NCBI RefSeq assembly: GCF_021728295.1
Contig: NZ_JAKJXE010000003.1
Coordinates: 372,001-436,000 of the forward strand
Source of the DNA: Pseudomonas petrae
GTDB taxonomy: Bacteria > Pseudomonadota > Gammaproteobacteria > Pseudomonadales > Pseudomonadaceae
Length of the DNA stretch: 64,000 nucleotides
Reading direction: 5' to 3'
Part shown: in pieces, positions 38,320-49,000 of the stretch
How the letters are laid out: each line of letters begins with the position of its first letter
Numbering within the stretch: position 1 is the first letter of the stretch
Notes under the pieces: generated by a model
What the model was told of the DNA's origin: nothing
Databases searched by the model: none
Seen by the model: the letters and a program-made list of their open reading frames with translations, nothing else
Translations under genes and position numbers: made by a program

Positions 38320-38408
38320 TGTAGGAGCGCGCTTGCCCGCGAATGCGATCGGTCTGAGATGACTGCATCAGCTGACCCAGCCCATTCGCGGGCAAGCGCG
38401 CTCCTACA
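38320..38408. repeat. REP-type inverted repeat between clpV and vgrG
   Basis: TGTAGGAGCGCGCTTGCCCG and its continuation GCGAAT are repeated in inverse about 40 bases later, ending GCGCTCCTACA. The arms pair almost perfectly over 24 bases. This is the fluorescent-Pseudomonas extragenic repeat. As RNA it could reduce read-through from clpV to vgrG or stabilise the upstream 3' end. Confidence 0.9.
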
Positions 38409-38435
38409 AGGGCCATCAAGTCATTGAGATAACCC

Positions 38436-40379
38436 ATGCAGTTCAAGCAACTCACCCGCCTCGCCCAAGTCAGCAGCCCGCTGGGGCCCGATGTTTTGCT
38501 GCTCAAACACATGAGCGGCGGCGATGAGCTGGGGCGTATGTTCGATTACGAATTGCAGCTGACATCGACTGACGCGGCCATTGACCTGAACCAGTTGCTG
38601 GGCAAGCCGATGAGCCTGTCGCTGCAGCTGATTGACGGCAGCGAGCGCTACTTCCACGGGCTGGTTGCGCGGTGCAGCCAGAACGTCGATGCCGGTCAGT
38701 TCGCCAGTTATCAGGTCACGCTGCGGCCTTGGCTGTGGTTGCTGACGCGCACTTCTGACTGCAAGATTTTCCAGCACCAGAGCATTCCGCAGATCATCAA
38801 ACAGGTGTTCCGCGACCTGGGCTTTTCTGACTTTGAAGACGCCCTCAGCCGCCCCTATCGCGAGTGGGGATACTGCGTTCAGTATCGGGAAACCAGCTTC
38901 GACTTTGTCAGCCGTTTGATGGAACAGGAAGGGATTTACTATTTCTTCCGTCATGAAAAAGACCGTCACGTCCTGGTCCTGGCTGACGCTTATGGCGCGC
39001 ATCAACCGGCACCTGGCTATGAGTCTGTTCCGTATTACCCACCAGACGGCCAGCATCGCGAGCGCGATCACCTCAACAACTGGCGGTTGGCGCAGGAAGT
39101 CCAGCCGGGCTCTCTCGAACTCAATGACTATGACTTCCAGCGCCCAGGCGCCCGCATCGATGTGCGCTCAGCCATGCCACGGCCTCATGCGGCAGGTGAT
39201 TATCCGCTGTATGACTACCCCGGCACGTACGTGCAAAGCGAGGACGGCGAGCACTACGCCCGCACGCGCATCGAGGCGATTCAAAGCCTGCACGAACGCG
39301 TCGAGTTCAGCGGCAATACACGCGGGCTGGGTTCGGGGCATCTGTTCAGCATGACCGGCTTCAGCCGCCCGGACCAAAACCGCGAATACCTGATCGTTGC
39401 CGCCAGCTACATGATCAGCCAGGAAAGTCTGGAAACCGGCACTAGCGGCGCAGGCCTGCAGTACGAAAGCGCGATGTCGTGCATCAGCGCGCAACAGAGC
39501 TTCCGCCCGATGCCGCAGACCGTACGCCCCATCGTCAAAGGCCCACAGACCGCACGCGTGGTTGGCCCCAGCGGCGAAGAAATCTGGACCGACCAATTCG
39601 GCCGGGTGAAGGTGCATTTCTATTGGGACCGCCACGACCAATCCAACGAAAACAGCTCGTGCTGGATTCGTGTATCGCAAGCCTGGGCAGGCAAAAACTG
39701 GGGCTCGATGCAGATTCCACGCATCGGTCAGGAAGTCATCGTCAGTTTTCTGGAAGGCGACCCTGATCGACCGATCATCACAGGCCGGGTCTACAACGCC
39801 GAGCAAACCGTGCCCTACGACCTGCCCGCCAACGCGACCCAGAGCGGGATGAAAAGCCGTTCGAGCAAAGGCGGCACACCCGCGAACTTCAACGAAATCC
39901 GCATGGAAGACAAGAAGGGCGTCGAGCAGCTGTACATCCACGCCGAGCGTAATCAGGACATCGTCGTCGAAGTGAACGAAAGCCACTCGGTGGGGCATGA
40001 CCGGAACAAGAGCATCGGGAACACCGAGACGGTGACGATTGGGCTCGACCGACTGCGTGCGGTGCAGCACGACGACGTTTTGCTGGTGGGTTCGAGCAAG
40101 ACCGACAGCATCAGCCGCAGCTACCTGATCGAGGTCGGCGAAAACCTGCGTCTGGTCTGCGGCAAGAGCGTGCTTGAGCTCAATGCCAGCGGGCAGATCA
40201 ACCTCACTGGCGTGCAGTTCAACTTCAACACCGAGGGCAGCGCCGAGATCAACACGGGCGGCCATCTGCACCTGAACATCGGCGGCGGACCAGGTGCCAC
40301 GCCTGACGGCCAAGGCGAAAAAGGCAGTATCGACGCCGCCGTCAAAGCCATGTTCCCCGAGCCGAAATCCGGCCAGTAA
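38436..40379 (+). CDS. vgrG: VgrG spike protein
   Basis: 647 residues. The gp27-like part is FKQLTRLAQVSSPLGPDVLLLKHM. Next is the OB fold, with the conserved ARVVGPSGEEIWTDQFGRVKVHF, SCWIRVSQAWAG and FLEGDPDRPIITGRVYN. The gp5-like needle ends SGQINLTGVQFNF. There is no C-terminal effector extension. It trimerises at the tube tip and carries the PAAR domain of an Rhs cargo. The next gene, eagR, is 27 bases downstream, so VgrG, EagR and Rhs likely form one delivery unit. Confidence 0.96.
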   Translation: MQFKQLTRLAQVSSPLGPDVLLLKHMSGGDELGRMFDYELQLTSTDAAIDLNQLLGKPMSLSLQLIDGSERYFHGLVARCSQNVDAGQFASYQVTLRPWLWLLTRTSDCKIFQHQSIPQIIKQVFRDLGFSDFEDALSRPYREWGYCVQYRETSFDFVSRLMEQEGIYYFFRHEKDRHVLVLADAYGAHQPAPGYESVPYYPPDGQHRERDHLNNWRLAQEVQPGSLELNDYDFQRPGARIDVRSAMPRPHAAGDYPLYDYPGTYVQSEDGEHYARTRIEAIQSLHERVEFSGNTRGLGSGHLFSMTGFSRPDQNREYLIVAASYMISQESLETGTSGAGLQYESAMSCISAQQSFRPMPQTVRPIVKGPQTARVVGPSGEEIWTDQFGRVKVHFYWDRHDQSNENSSCWIRVSQAWAGKNWGSMQIPRIGQEVIVSFLEGDPDRPIITGRVYNAEQTVPYDLPANATQSGMKSRSSKGGTPANFNEIRMEDKKGVEQLYIHAERNQDIVVEVNESHSVGHDRNKSIGNTETVTIGLDRLRAVQHDDVLLVGSSKTDSISRSYLIEVGENLRLVCGKSVLELNASGQINLTGVQFNFNTEGSAEINTGGHLHLNIGGGPGATPDGQGEKGSIDAAVKAMFPEPKSGQ

Positions 40380-40406
40380 AAATCTTATTCGAGAGAAACC
40401 GCCGCC

Positions 40407-40838
40407 ATGATGTACCGCATCAACGAATTCCAGTTCGCCCTGCCGGAAAGCGCGTTGCAGGACGCCTCGATCAACATCCTCAAGTTTCCCGAGCTGGGCA
40501 CTTCGCTGATCGTCAGCCGCAGTTTTCTGGCGGAAGACGAAACCCTGCACAGCAACTTCGACGCCCAGCTCAAGCGCCTTGAACAGCAGGTCAAAGAGCT
40601 GCGTTATCAGCCGGCGCTAGCCATTCGAGTCGGCGCCGCACAGGACATAGAGGCCCTTGAGCTGCGCAGCCAGTTCAGCAAAGGCGACGAGAAGGTTTTC
40701 CAGTATCAGCTGGCGTTGATGCTGCCCGGCACGCGCAAGATGCTCGCCCTCAGCTACGTTAAGGCGCAGCCGCTGGGCGAGCCCGAAGCAAGGCATTGGT
40801 CGACGATCAAACAGTCATTGCAGTTCGACGGTATTTAA
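40407..40838 (+). CDS. eagR: EagR, DUF1795/DcrB chaperone for Rhs effectors
   Basis: 143 residues with YRINEFQFALPESALQDASINILKF at the start and LSYVKAQPLGEPEARHW near the end, the DUF1795 pattern. EagR chaperones bind the hydrophobic N-terminal helices of prePAAR effectors and load them on VgrG. Its TAA stop shares an A with the ATG of a six-codon frame leading into the first rhs gene, so translation is probably coupled. It is the only EagR gene in the array. Confidence 0.92.
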   Translation: MMYRINEFQFALPESALQDASINILKFPELGTSLIVSRSFLAEDETLHSNFDAQLKRLEQQVKELRYQPALAIRVGAAQDIEALELRSQFSKGDEKVFQYQLALMLPGTRKMLALSYVKAQPLGEPEARHWSTIKQSLQFDGI

Positions 40839-40858
40839 TGAGCGCCGTGAATGTCTGA
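40838..40858 (+). CDS. Six-codon leader frame (MSAVNV) overlapping the rhs1 start
   Basis: The ATG at 40838 overlaps the eagR TAA, and the frame ends TGA inside the second and third codons of rhs1. No Shine-Dalgarno precedes the rhs1 ATG at 40851, so ribosomes ending eagR or this leader may restart there. The same six codons precede rhs2. Translation is not proven. Confidence 0.4.
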   Translation: MSAVNV

Positions 40859-43800
40859 CGCACGCTGGGCCGCTCGGGTGGGCGATGCGCTGTCGCACAC
40901 CTCAATGATGGCCGACATTCTCGGCGGCGTGCTGGAAGTGGCCGCCAACATTGCCATCGGCGTACTGGCGACCGCTGCGGTGGTCGCGGCGACGGGGATT
41001 ACGGTGGCCACTGGCGGCATCGGCGCCTGCGTGCTGGGCGCGGTGGTCGGACTGGTTGTCGGCGTGGTGATGAGCAAAACCGGCGCCGACAAGGGCCTCA
41101 GTTCGTTGTGCGAGGACATCGGCAACGGCCTCTTCCCGCCCACGCCTCAGGCGCTTATTTCGACGGGCTCCACCGACACTTTCATCAACGGCATTCCCGC
41201 CGCGCGGGCGGCAGGGAGCGTGCCTTCAACGCTTGTGCCAAGTGGGTCCGTACCCAGTGAAGACGTTAACGCCCCGGAGGAGCAGGCACAAGAAGAGCCG
41301 ACCTTTCTAGACATGGCTCAGGGCTTCTTCTCTCAGCTATGGCGCCCTACCGTGGCGACACCGGGCCCTGGCGTTGTGCCCAAGCCACTGGATCTGGTGG
41401 TCTGTACGCGCCATCCACCCATGCCCCCTCAGTTCCTTGCCGAAGGCTCAGAAAAAGTCACCATCAACGGACAACCTGCGGTGCGCAGCGGCGACCGCAG
41501 TACATGCGAAGCCACCGTCGTTTCATCCGGCCTGATCTCACCGAACGTGCGCATTGGCGGCGGCAAAGTGGTGGTGCGCGAAATCCGCAGCGGCAAGACA
41601 CCGGGCATAGGCTTGGCGATTACCGCGCTGATGATGCTTAAAGGCAGCAAGGGGAAATTCATCAGCAACCTGCCTTGCATGCTCATGGCGGGCGCAAATT
41701 CGTTCGTGACCAGCGCGGCAATCAGTGCCGCCAGCAATGCAATTGTCGCCGCCACCAACCCCGTACATGCAGCGACCGGCGCCAAAGTACTGGGCGACAT
41801 CGACGACCTGGATTTCATTCTGCCAGGTGTATTGCCGATCACGTGGCAGCGTGTTTACAACAGCCGCGACGAGCGCCGCAATGGAATCTTCGGTGCGGGC
41901 TGGAGTGTCGCTTTTGAAGCGAGTGTAGAAACGGTCCTGCATGTCGATGGCGGACACACACTGATCTACACCGACGAGCAAGGTCGACGCATTGACATCG
42001 GCTGGGTCGCCCCGGGCAGCGCGGTCTATAGCAGCGGCGAGGGGCTTAATGTCCGACGCCATGGCAATGGACAGTTGCTCATCGAAAGCGACGACGGACT
42101 GTACCGCCTGTTCGAGCCTGGCGATGGGTCTTTGCTGCGCCTAAGCACGCTGGGTGATCGTAATGACAATCGGATTCACATCGACTATGACGACCAAGGG
42201 AGAATAGCCCGCCTTCGCGACGGCTTCGGGCAGTGCACGGCCGAGCTGACTTACGCAACCCAGTGGCCCGGACGACTGCACTGCATCGAGCGGATATACC
42301 CCGACCAAACCCGCGAGCTACTGACCAGCTACGAGCAAGACATTCAGGGTGACCTGGCCGTTGTACGTGACGTGAAAGGGCATCAGCAACGGCGCTTCGT
42401 CTACGACAACGCGCGCAGGATGATCGAACACCAGTTGCCGATAGGGCTGCGCTGCTTCTATGACTGGAAAGTGTTCGAGGACGGGCATTCGCGCGTCATC
42501 CGACATTGGACCGATGACGGAGACGCGTACACCTTCGACTACGATCTGGATAACGCCAGCTTGCGTATCCACGACAGCCTGAATCGCACCAGCATGCGAC
42601 GTTGGAATATCGACCTTCAGATCACAGAGCATACCGATAACCTTGGGCAGATCTGGCGCTTCGACTGGGACGATGAACGCCATCTTACGAGGGCTGTGGA
42701 CCCTGCAGGAGGGCAATGGCAATACAGTTACGATGACTTCGGAAACCTCTGCCAGTCCACTGACCCTATGGGCAGAAGCGAATCGATCGTCTGGCTTTCA
42801 CACTGGGCACTTCCACTGACAGAAACCAATAGCGCAGGGCACAGCTGGCGCTACCGATACGACACACGCGGCAACCGTACTCACGAAACTGATCCGTTGG
42901 GGCACACCACACGTTATCGATATGACGCACGTGGGAAACCTGTAGAGATCATCGATGCCAGCGGCAAACACAACTATTTGAGATGGAACACACTGGGTCA
43001 ACTGATCGAGCATGTTGACTGTTCGGGTTATCCGACACGCCTTGAGTACAACGTACGCGGCATGCTCTGCGCGAAAATCGATGCGACGGGCGAGCGCATC
43101 GAATATGAGTACGATGAACTCGGTAGGATGTCGCTGACACGCACCCCTGATGGTCGGACTCAGCACTACCAGCGAAACCCTGGCGGTCAATTGACCGCCG
43201 TTATCGACCCGGCTGAGCACTCGACCGTTTATCACTACGATCGGCGTGGCCAGGTGAGTCGACGCATCGACGCCCATGGCCGTACGGTGCACTTCCGTTA
43301 TGACAGCTTCGGCCGCCTTCTGCAGCTGACCAATGAGAACGGTGAACACTACCGTTTTGCATGGGACTCGGGCGACCGCCTGACCGTGCAGCAAAACCTT
43401 GACGGCAGTGCTCGGCACTATGCTTACGATGCGCTGAACAATGTTGTGCAGACCGAAGATATACCCGCCCCTCAAGGTAACGGCATGGCCGTGGTGCCGA
43501 CTGCGGCGCTCTCACCGATCGTCCATCGTTTCGAGCGCGACGCGGTCGGCCGCATGCTCGCCAAAACCACCGATGACGGGCGTCATGAATACCAATACGA
43601 TCCGTTGGATCAACTGCTCGGTGTAAGTTTTACCGACCGCAAAGGCCAGACTCAGGCACTGAAGTTTGCCTACGATCCGCTCGGTCAACTGCTGGAGCAG
43701 AGCAGTGCGGCAGGGAACCTGCGGCATCATTACGACGAGCTCGGCAACCTGGCTCAGACGGAGCTGCCCGACGGTCGTTGGTTGAACAACCTGTATTACG

Positions 43801-45311
43801 GCAGCGGGCATTTGCACCAGATTAATCTGGACGGGCTGGTCATCAGTGACTTCGAACGTGACCGCCTGCACCGGGAAGTCTCCCGCACCCAAGGGCAGAT
43901 GCTGACCGTTAGCGATTATGACCGTGGTGCCCGCCTGCGCTCACGCCTTACCCGCAGAGCCAACCAGCCCTCACAACTGCCGGCTCCGGCCCAGCAGCAT
44001 TTTGATTACGATCCGAGCAATAACCTCGTTGGCCGCCTGGATCGCCAAACCAATGTGACGCAGAACCAGCGTGTGCATTACGACGCAACCGGTCGTATCG
44101 TTGCCAGCCAGGAGAGTGTGCACGGCCAGCATGAGACATTCGCCTACGACGCCGCAGCCAACCTGCTAGACGGCCCACGCGTAACGGGCTTGATCGTTCA
44201 CAACCGACTGTTGACCTATCAGGACAAGCGCTACCGATATGACGCCTGGGGGCGCCTGATCGAGAAACGCGTCGGAAAATTTCAGGTTCAGCGTTTCGGC
44301 TACGACGCCGAACATCGATTAATCACGGTGTGCACGCAGCGAGGGAACCAGGAAACAATCGTACAGATGGCCTACGACCCGTTAGGTCGACGCAAGGCCA
44401 AGATCGAACGCGACCCTCGAGGATACGTTTTAAGCGAGACCCTTTTCGTCTGGGACCGCCTGCGCTTGCTGCAAGAACATCGACACAGTCAGACCAGCCT
44501 TTACCTGTATGCCGACGACAGTCATGAACCCCTGGCGCGCATTGATGGCAGCGGCACACTGCAGAAAGTACGGTACTACCACAACAACGTGAACGGTCTT
44601 CCCGAACAACTCAGCGAAGCTGATGGACACTCGGTATGGCAGGCGCGTTATCAGGTATGGGGTAACACGCTTGAGGAGGTCCGTGAGCCTTACTTCATCG
44701 AAGAGCAGAACCTGCGCTTTCAGGGCCAATACCTGGATCGTGAGACCGGTCTGCACTACAACACCTTCCGCTTCTACGATCCGGACATCGGACGCTTCAC
44801 CACGCCCGACCCTATCGGCCTGGCGGGTGGTCTAAATCTTTACGCGTACGCACCCAATCCTTTGGCGTGGGTCGACCCGCTTGGCTGGTCATGCTCCTCG
44901 GGCGGGAAAACTGCAATTTCACGCAACTCCGCACGCAAGCTTTTAAAAAGTCGCGGTCGCGACAAAAAAAGTCAGCAAGAAACGGTCGACAGTTTCGAGG
45001 GCCAGATTTACGCGACACGCGGAAAAAAAGGTGATGTCTTTACGATCACGGAAGACACGCCAGGGGCAGCTTCTCAGGTATTTGTGACACGCGGCTCAGC
45101 AGGCGCAACGGCCGCTGACAGGCGTGCCAATCTGGCGCTCCCGCCGAACAACTCCGCAACGTATGAAGGTAATATTGCGCTGACCAAAAATCAGGTGTTG
45201 CTCGAAGGAAAAGTGGCCCCGCAACCTCAGTGGGGGGCAGACAAAACTGGCGGGGGGTGGCAGGTCGTCACCTCCGGTGGCAGATACACAGGAGCAACGA
45301 CGCGACTATGA
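40851..45311 (+). CDS. Rhs1, prePAAR-PAAR Rhs effector with C-terminal toxin tip
   Basis: 1486 residues. The prePAAR motif AARVGDALSH (residues 6-15) is followed by two transmembrane helices (about 24-46 and 50-75) that EagR should shield. A PAAR domain follows in two parts, ending SPNVRIGGGKVVVREI. About 1000 residues of RHS/YD repeats form the toxin cocoon. The core ends [19 protein letters not shown]...DPLGW near 1346, where these proteins self-cleave. The tip of some 140 residues (SCSSGGKTAIS to YTGATTRL) contains LALPPNNSATYEG, then LLEGKVAPQ, then TGGGW. This faintly recalls TNT-type NAD-glycohydrolases, but I do not assign a family. The stop overlaps its immunity gene. Confidence 0.92.
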   Translation: MSDARWAARVGDALSHTSMMADILGGVLEVAANIAIGVLATAAVVAATGITVATGGIGACVLGAVVGLVVGVVMSKTGADKGLSSLCEDIGNGLFPPTPQALISTGSTDTFINGIPAARAAGSVPSTLVPSGSVPSEDVNAPEEQAQEEPTFLDMAQGFFSQLWRPTVATPGPGVVPKPLDLVVCTRHPPMPPQFLAEGSEKVTINGQPAVRSGDRSTCEATVVSSGLISPNVRIGGGKVVVREIRSGKTPGIGLAITALMMLKGSKGKFISNLPCMLMAGANSFVTSAAISAASNAIVAATNPVHAATGAKVLGDIDDLDFILPGVLPITWQRVYNSRDERRNGIFGAGWSVAFEASVETVLHVDGGHTLIYTDEQGRRIDIGWVAPGSAVYSSGEGLNVRRHGNGQLLIESDDGLYRLFEPGDGSLLRLSTLGDRNDNRIHIDYDDQGRIARLRDGFGQCTAELTYATQWPGRLHCIERIYPDQTRELLTSYEQDIQGDLAVVRDVKGHQQRRFVYDNARRMIEHQLPIGLRCFYDWKVFEDGHSRVIRHWTDDGDAYTFDYDLDNASLRIHDSLNRTSMRRWNIDLQITEHTDNLGQIWRFDWDDERHLTRAVDPAGGQWQYSYDDFGNLCQSTDPMGRSESIVWLSHWALPLTETNSAGHSWRYRYDTRGNRTHETDPLGHTTRYRYDARGKPVEIIDASGKHNYLRWNTLGQLIEHVDCSGYPTRLEYNVRGMLCAKIDATGERIEYEYDELGRMSLTRTPDGRTQHYQRNPGGQLTAVIDPAEHSTVYHYDRRGQVSRRIDAHGRTVHFRYDSFGRLLQLTNENGEHYRFAWDSGDRLTVQQNLDGSARHYAYDALNNVVQTEDIPAPQGNGMAVVPTAALSPIVHRFERDAVGRMLAKTTDDGRHEYQYDPLDQLLGVSFTDRKGQTQALKFAYDPLGQLLEQSSAAGNLRHHYDELGNLAQTELPDGRWLNNLYYGSGHLHQINLDGLVISDFERDRLHREVSRTQGQMLTVSDYDRGARLRSRLTRRANQPSQLPAPAQQHFDYDPSNNLVGRLDRQTNVTQNQRVHYDATGRIVASQESVHGQHETFAYDAAANLLDGPRVTGLIVHNRLLTYQDKRYRYDAWGRLIEKRVGKFQVQRFGYDAEHRLITVCTQRGNQETIVQMAYDPLGRRKAKIERDPRGYVLSETLFVWDRLRLLQEHRHSQTSLYLYADDSHEPLARIDGSGTLQKVRYYHNNVNGLPEQLSEADGHSVWQARYQVWGNTLEEVREPYFIEEQNLRFQGQYLDRETGLHYNTFRFYDPDIGRFTTPDPIGLAGGLNLYAYAPNPLAWVDPLGWSCSSGGKTAISRNSARKLLKSRGRDKKSQQETVDSFEGQIYATRGKKGDVFTITEDTPGAASQVFVTRGSAGATAADRRANLALPPNNSATYEGNIALTKNQVLLEGKVAPQPQWGADKTGGGWQVVTSGGRYTGATTRL

Positions 45312-45568
45312 ACATACGGGCATGCAGCGATTTGATTTGCGATCATCTGACGCAATCGTCTTTTCAGAAAGAAGCCGATGAAGTCCGCCAACTGACCGAT
45401 GCCGTGCTCAACGAGACCGGATCATTGGGCGAGCGACAGGACGCTGCCAAGCAGTTGATCAGCCGATGCCATGTGAAATGGCTGGGCGATTACTTCATTG
45501 TGGGCGTCTCGTACGATCAGTGGCTGAAACTGCTGACTCAGTTCAGCAAGCTGTTGAGTAAGGTGTAA
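45308..45568 (+). CDS. Putative immunity protein for Rhs1
   Basis: 86 residues, cytoplasmic, with no signal sequence. It overlaps the rhs1 stop as ATGA, the usual sign of an effector-immunity pair. The sequence is mostly helical (EADEVRQLTDAVLNETGSLGERQDAAKQLISRC). I do not recognise a family. A cytoplasmic location implies an intracellular target for the Rhs1 tip. A 73-base gap follows before rhs2. Confidence 0.72.
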   Translation: MNIRACSDLICDHLTQSSFQKEADEVRQLTDAVLNETGSLGERQDAAKQLISRCHVKWLGDYFIVGVSYDQWLKLLTQFSKLLSKV

Positions 45569-45628
45569 CGCGTGCTGGCGTTACCTTATGGGGCACATGG
45601 CACGAAGACGCCCCGCAGCTCGTTTTTC

Positions 45629-45649
45629 ATGAGCGCCGTGAATGTCTGA
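45629..45649 (+). CDS. Six-codon leader frame (MSAVNV) overlapping the rhs2 start
   Basis: It is identical in its six codons and in phase to the leader before rhs1, with the rhs2 ATG (45642) nested one base out of frame. Here no eagR lies upstream. Conservation may simply reflect recent duplication of the rhs 5' end. Confidence 0.35.
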   Translation: MSAVNV

Positions 45650-46040
45650 CGCACTCTGGGCCGCTCGGGTGGGCGATGCGTTGTCGCACACCTCGATGAT
45701 GGCCGACATTCTCGGCGGCGTGCTGGAAGTGGCCGCCAACATTGCCATCGGCGCACTGGCTACCGCTGCAGTGGTCGCGGCGACGGGGATTACAGTGGCC
45801 ACTGGCGGCATCGGCGCCTGCGTGCTGGGCGCGGTGGTCGGACTGGTTGTCGGTGTGGTGATGAGCAAAACCGGGGCCGACAAGGGCCTCAGTTCGTTGT
45901 GCGAAGACATCGGCAACGGCCTTTTCCCACCCACGCCTCAGGCGAATATTTCGACGGGCTCCACCGACACTTTCATCAACGGCATTCCCGCCGCGCGGGC
46001 GGCAGGGAGCGTGCCGTCGACGCTGGTGCCAGCGGGCTCA
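45642..46040 (+). repeat. Direct repeat of the rhs 5' end (second copy)
   Basis: It matches 40851-41249 with only scattered base changes, mostly at third codon positions, including the six-codon leader upstream. A third, more diverged copy is at 52743-53130. It covers prePAAR, both membrane helices and the first PAAR half. The copies could recombine. Confidence 0.85.
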
Positions 46041-49000
46041 CCCGACAGCGCAGCGCCCGAAGAGCCAGAAACGCAATCTGAAGAACCGGGCTTTCTCGAC
46101 ATGGCCAAGGGCTTCTTCGCGCAGATGTGGCGCCCCACCGTCGCGACGCCGGGACCGGGCGTTGTGCCCAAGCCGCTGGATCTGGTGCTCTGCACGCGTC
46201 ACCCGCCGATGCCACCCCAGATGCTCGCCGAAGGTTCGGACAAGGTCACGATCAATGGCCAGCCCGCCGTGCGCAGCGGCGATCGCAGTACGTGCGACGC
46301 GACAGTCGTGTCCTCGGGGTTGATCTCGCCCAACGTGCGCATCGGCGGCGGCAAGGTGGTGGTGCGGGAAATCCGCAGCGGCAAGACGCCCGGGGTTGGC
46401 CTGGCGATCACCGCGCTGATGATGCTCAAGGGCAGCAAGGGCAAGTTCCTCAGCAACCTGCCGTGCATGCTGCTTAGCGGCGTGAACTCGTTCGTCGTCA
46501 GTTCGGCCATGGGTGCGCTGACCAACGCCATCGCCGGCTCGCCAAACCCGGTGCATGCCGCGACCGGCGCCAAAGTCCTGGGCGGCGATGAAGAGTTGGA
46601 CTTCGTACTGCCGGGCATCCTGCCTATTGAGTGGCAGCGTTTTTACAGCAGCCGTGACGAGCGCCGCGATGGCCTGTTCGGCGCGGGCTGGAGCGTGGCG
46701 TTTGAGGTCAGTGTGCGCATCGAAGCCCATCCGGAGGGTGGCGAACGGCTGATCTACATCGATGAGCAGGCGCGCAGCATCGATATGGGGGCGATCCCAC
46801 TCGGCGGCGCGGTATTCAGCGCAGGCGAAGGGCTGGCCGTGAAGCGGCATGGCGATGGTCAGTTGCTGATCGAGAGCGAGGACGGGGTTTATCGGCTGTT
46901 CGAGCCGACGCTGACCGATGCCTCTTTGCTGCGCCTGACGCAACTGGGCGACCGTAACGACAACCGTCTTTATCTGGATTACGACGCTGGCGGTCGGCTG
47001 ATTCAACTGCGCGATACATTGAACGCTTTATGCGTGTCGATGGCCTATTCGGCGCAATGGCCGCGTCGGGTTGAGCGTGTCGAGCGCTCTTTTAGCGATC
47101 AAACCCAGGAAGTTCTGGCGAGCTATGCCTACGACGCTTTTGGCGATCTGGCCGAGGTTCGCGATGCGCTTGGCGCGGTACAGCGACGTTTTGCTTACGA
47201 CAGCAGGCAGCGCATGGTCGAGCATCAACTGCCGACTGGCTTGCGCTGCTTTTATGAATGGGCGCTGATTGATGGGCGCGATTGGCGCGTGGTTCGTCAC
47301 TGGACTGACGAGGGCGATGAGTACCGCTTCGACTACGACCTGGGCGCGGGCAGCACGCAGATCACCGACAGCCTGAACCGGCGCAGCACGCGCCTGTGGA
47401 ACAGTCAGCACCAGATCACCGAGTACACCGACAATCTCGGCCAGACCTGGCGTTTTGCCTGGAACGACGAGCGTCAGTTGCTCTCTGCTGTCGATCCGCA
47501 AGGTGGCAAGTGGTCGTACAGCTACGACGACGCTGGCAATGTCAGTGCCACCGAGGATCCGCTGGGGCGCAGTGATTCCACGGTCTGGCTGGAGCACTGG
47601 TCGTTGCCCTTGGTCGAAACCGACGCCGCCGGCAACAGTTGGCAATACCGCTACGACCCGCGGGGCAATTGCACCCACGAAACCGACCCGCTGGGGCATG
47701 TCACGCGCTATCGCTACGACGGGCGTGGTCAGGTGATCGAGATCATCGACGCCATCGGCAAGCGCAAACAGCTGCGCTGGAATGAATTCGGTCAGTTGAT
47801 CGAACACGTGGATTGCTCGGGTTATCCGACGGCCTTCAGCTACGACCAACGCGGTTACCTGCAGGGCATCACCGACGCGCTGGGGGAGCGCACGCTTTAT
47901 CAGCACGACGCCCAAGGGCGGCTGTTGCGCAGCCAGTTGACGGACGGTCGGGTTGAACACTACGTGCGTGATGCCAGCGGATTGCTCACCGGCTATACCG
48001 ACCCGGCCGGCCATACCACGCGCTATGAGTACGACCGCCGGGGTCAGGTGCGCCAACGCCTCGACGCGCACAATCGTCAGGTGCAGTTCAGCTACGACGC
48101 CTATGGCCGACTGCAGGCGCTGACCAACGAGAATGGCGAGAGCTATCGTTTTGTCTGGGATGCCGCGGATCGGCTGGTGACGCAGCAGGATCTGGATGGC
48201 AGCCAGCGGCGTTATGGCTACGACGCATTGAGTCATCCGGTTCGCCTAGAGCAGTTGCCTGCGCCTGATGAAAACCAGCGTATTACGGATTCGATTGTTC
48301 ACTCCCTGGAGCGCGACGGAGTGGGCCGGCTGATCGCCAAGGTCACTGGCGACGGGCGCACAGAGTACCGCTATGACCTGCTGGATCAGCTGATTGAAGT
48401 CGCGTTTGCCGATGAGTTTGGTCAGCAACAGACGCTGGGGTTTGCCTACGACGCGATGGGGCAGTTGCTCAGCGAGCACACGGCGGCTGGCGTGCTGCAG
48501 CATCACTACGACGAACTGGGCAATCTGACTCAAACGCAACTGCCCGATGGCCGTTGGCTCAACCGTCTGCATTACGGCAGCGGTCATCTGCACCAGATCA
48601 ATCTCGATGGGCAGGTCATCAGCGACTTAGAGCGTGATCGCCTGCATCGCGAGGTGCTGCGCAGCCAGGGTCAGATCAGCACGCGCAGCCAGTACGACCG
48701 CACGGGGCGTCTGCGTTCCCGGTTGCGTCGGGCCACTCATCAACCGCCGCAACTGCCTGCCGAATCGAGCAGGGAATTTGAATACGATCACGCCGACAAT
48801 CTGATCGGACGACTGAATCGCAACCGCCAGCGTGACCAGCGAACGCTACTGCACTACGACGCCACCGCGCGGATCATGGCCAGTCAGGACAACCTTCAGG
48901 GAAACAGCGAAACCTTCGCCTACGACGCCGCCGCCAACCTGCTCGATGGCCCGCAATCCGGCGCCGGGCGGGTCGTGCACAACAGGCTGCTGACGTATCA

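Noticed and set aside
42700..44600. DNA-level tandem repeat inside rhs1
   Set aside because: These are degenerate YD-repeat codons of the Rhs core (RYDxxGR patterns), a protein repeat and not a separate DNA element.
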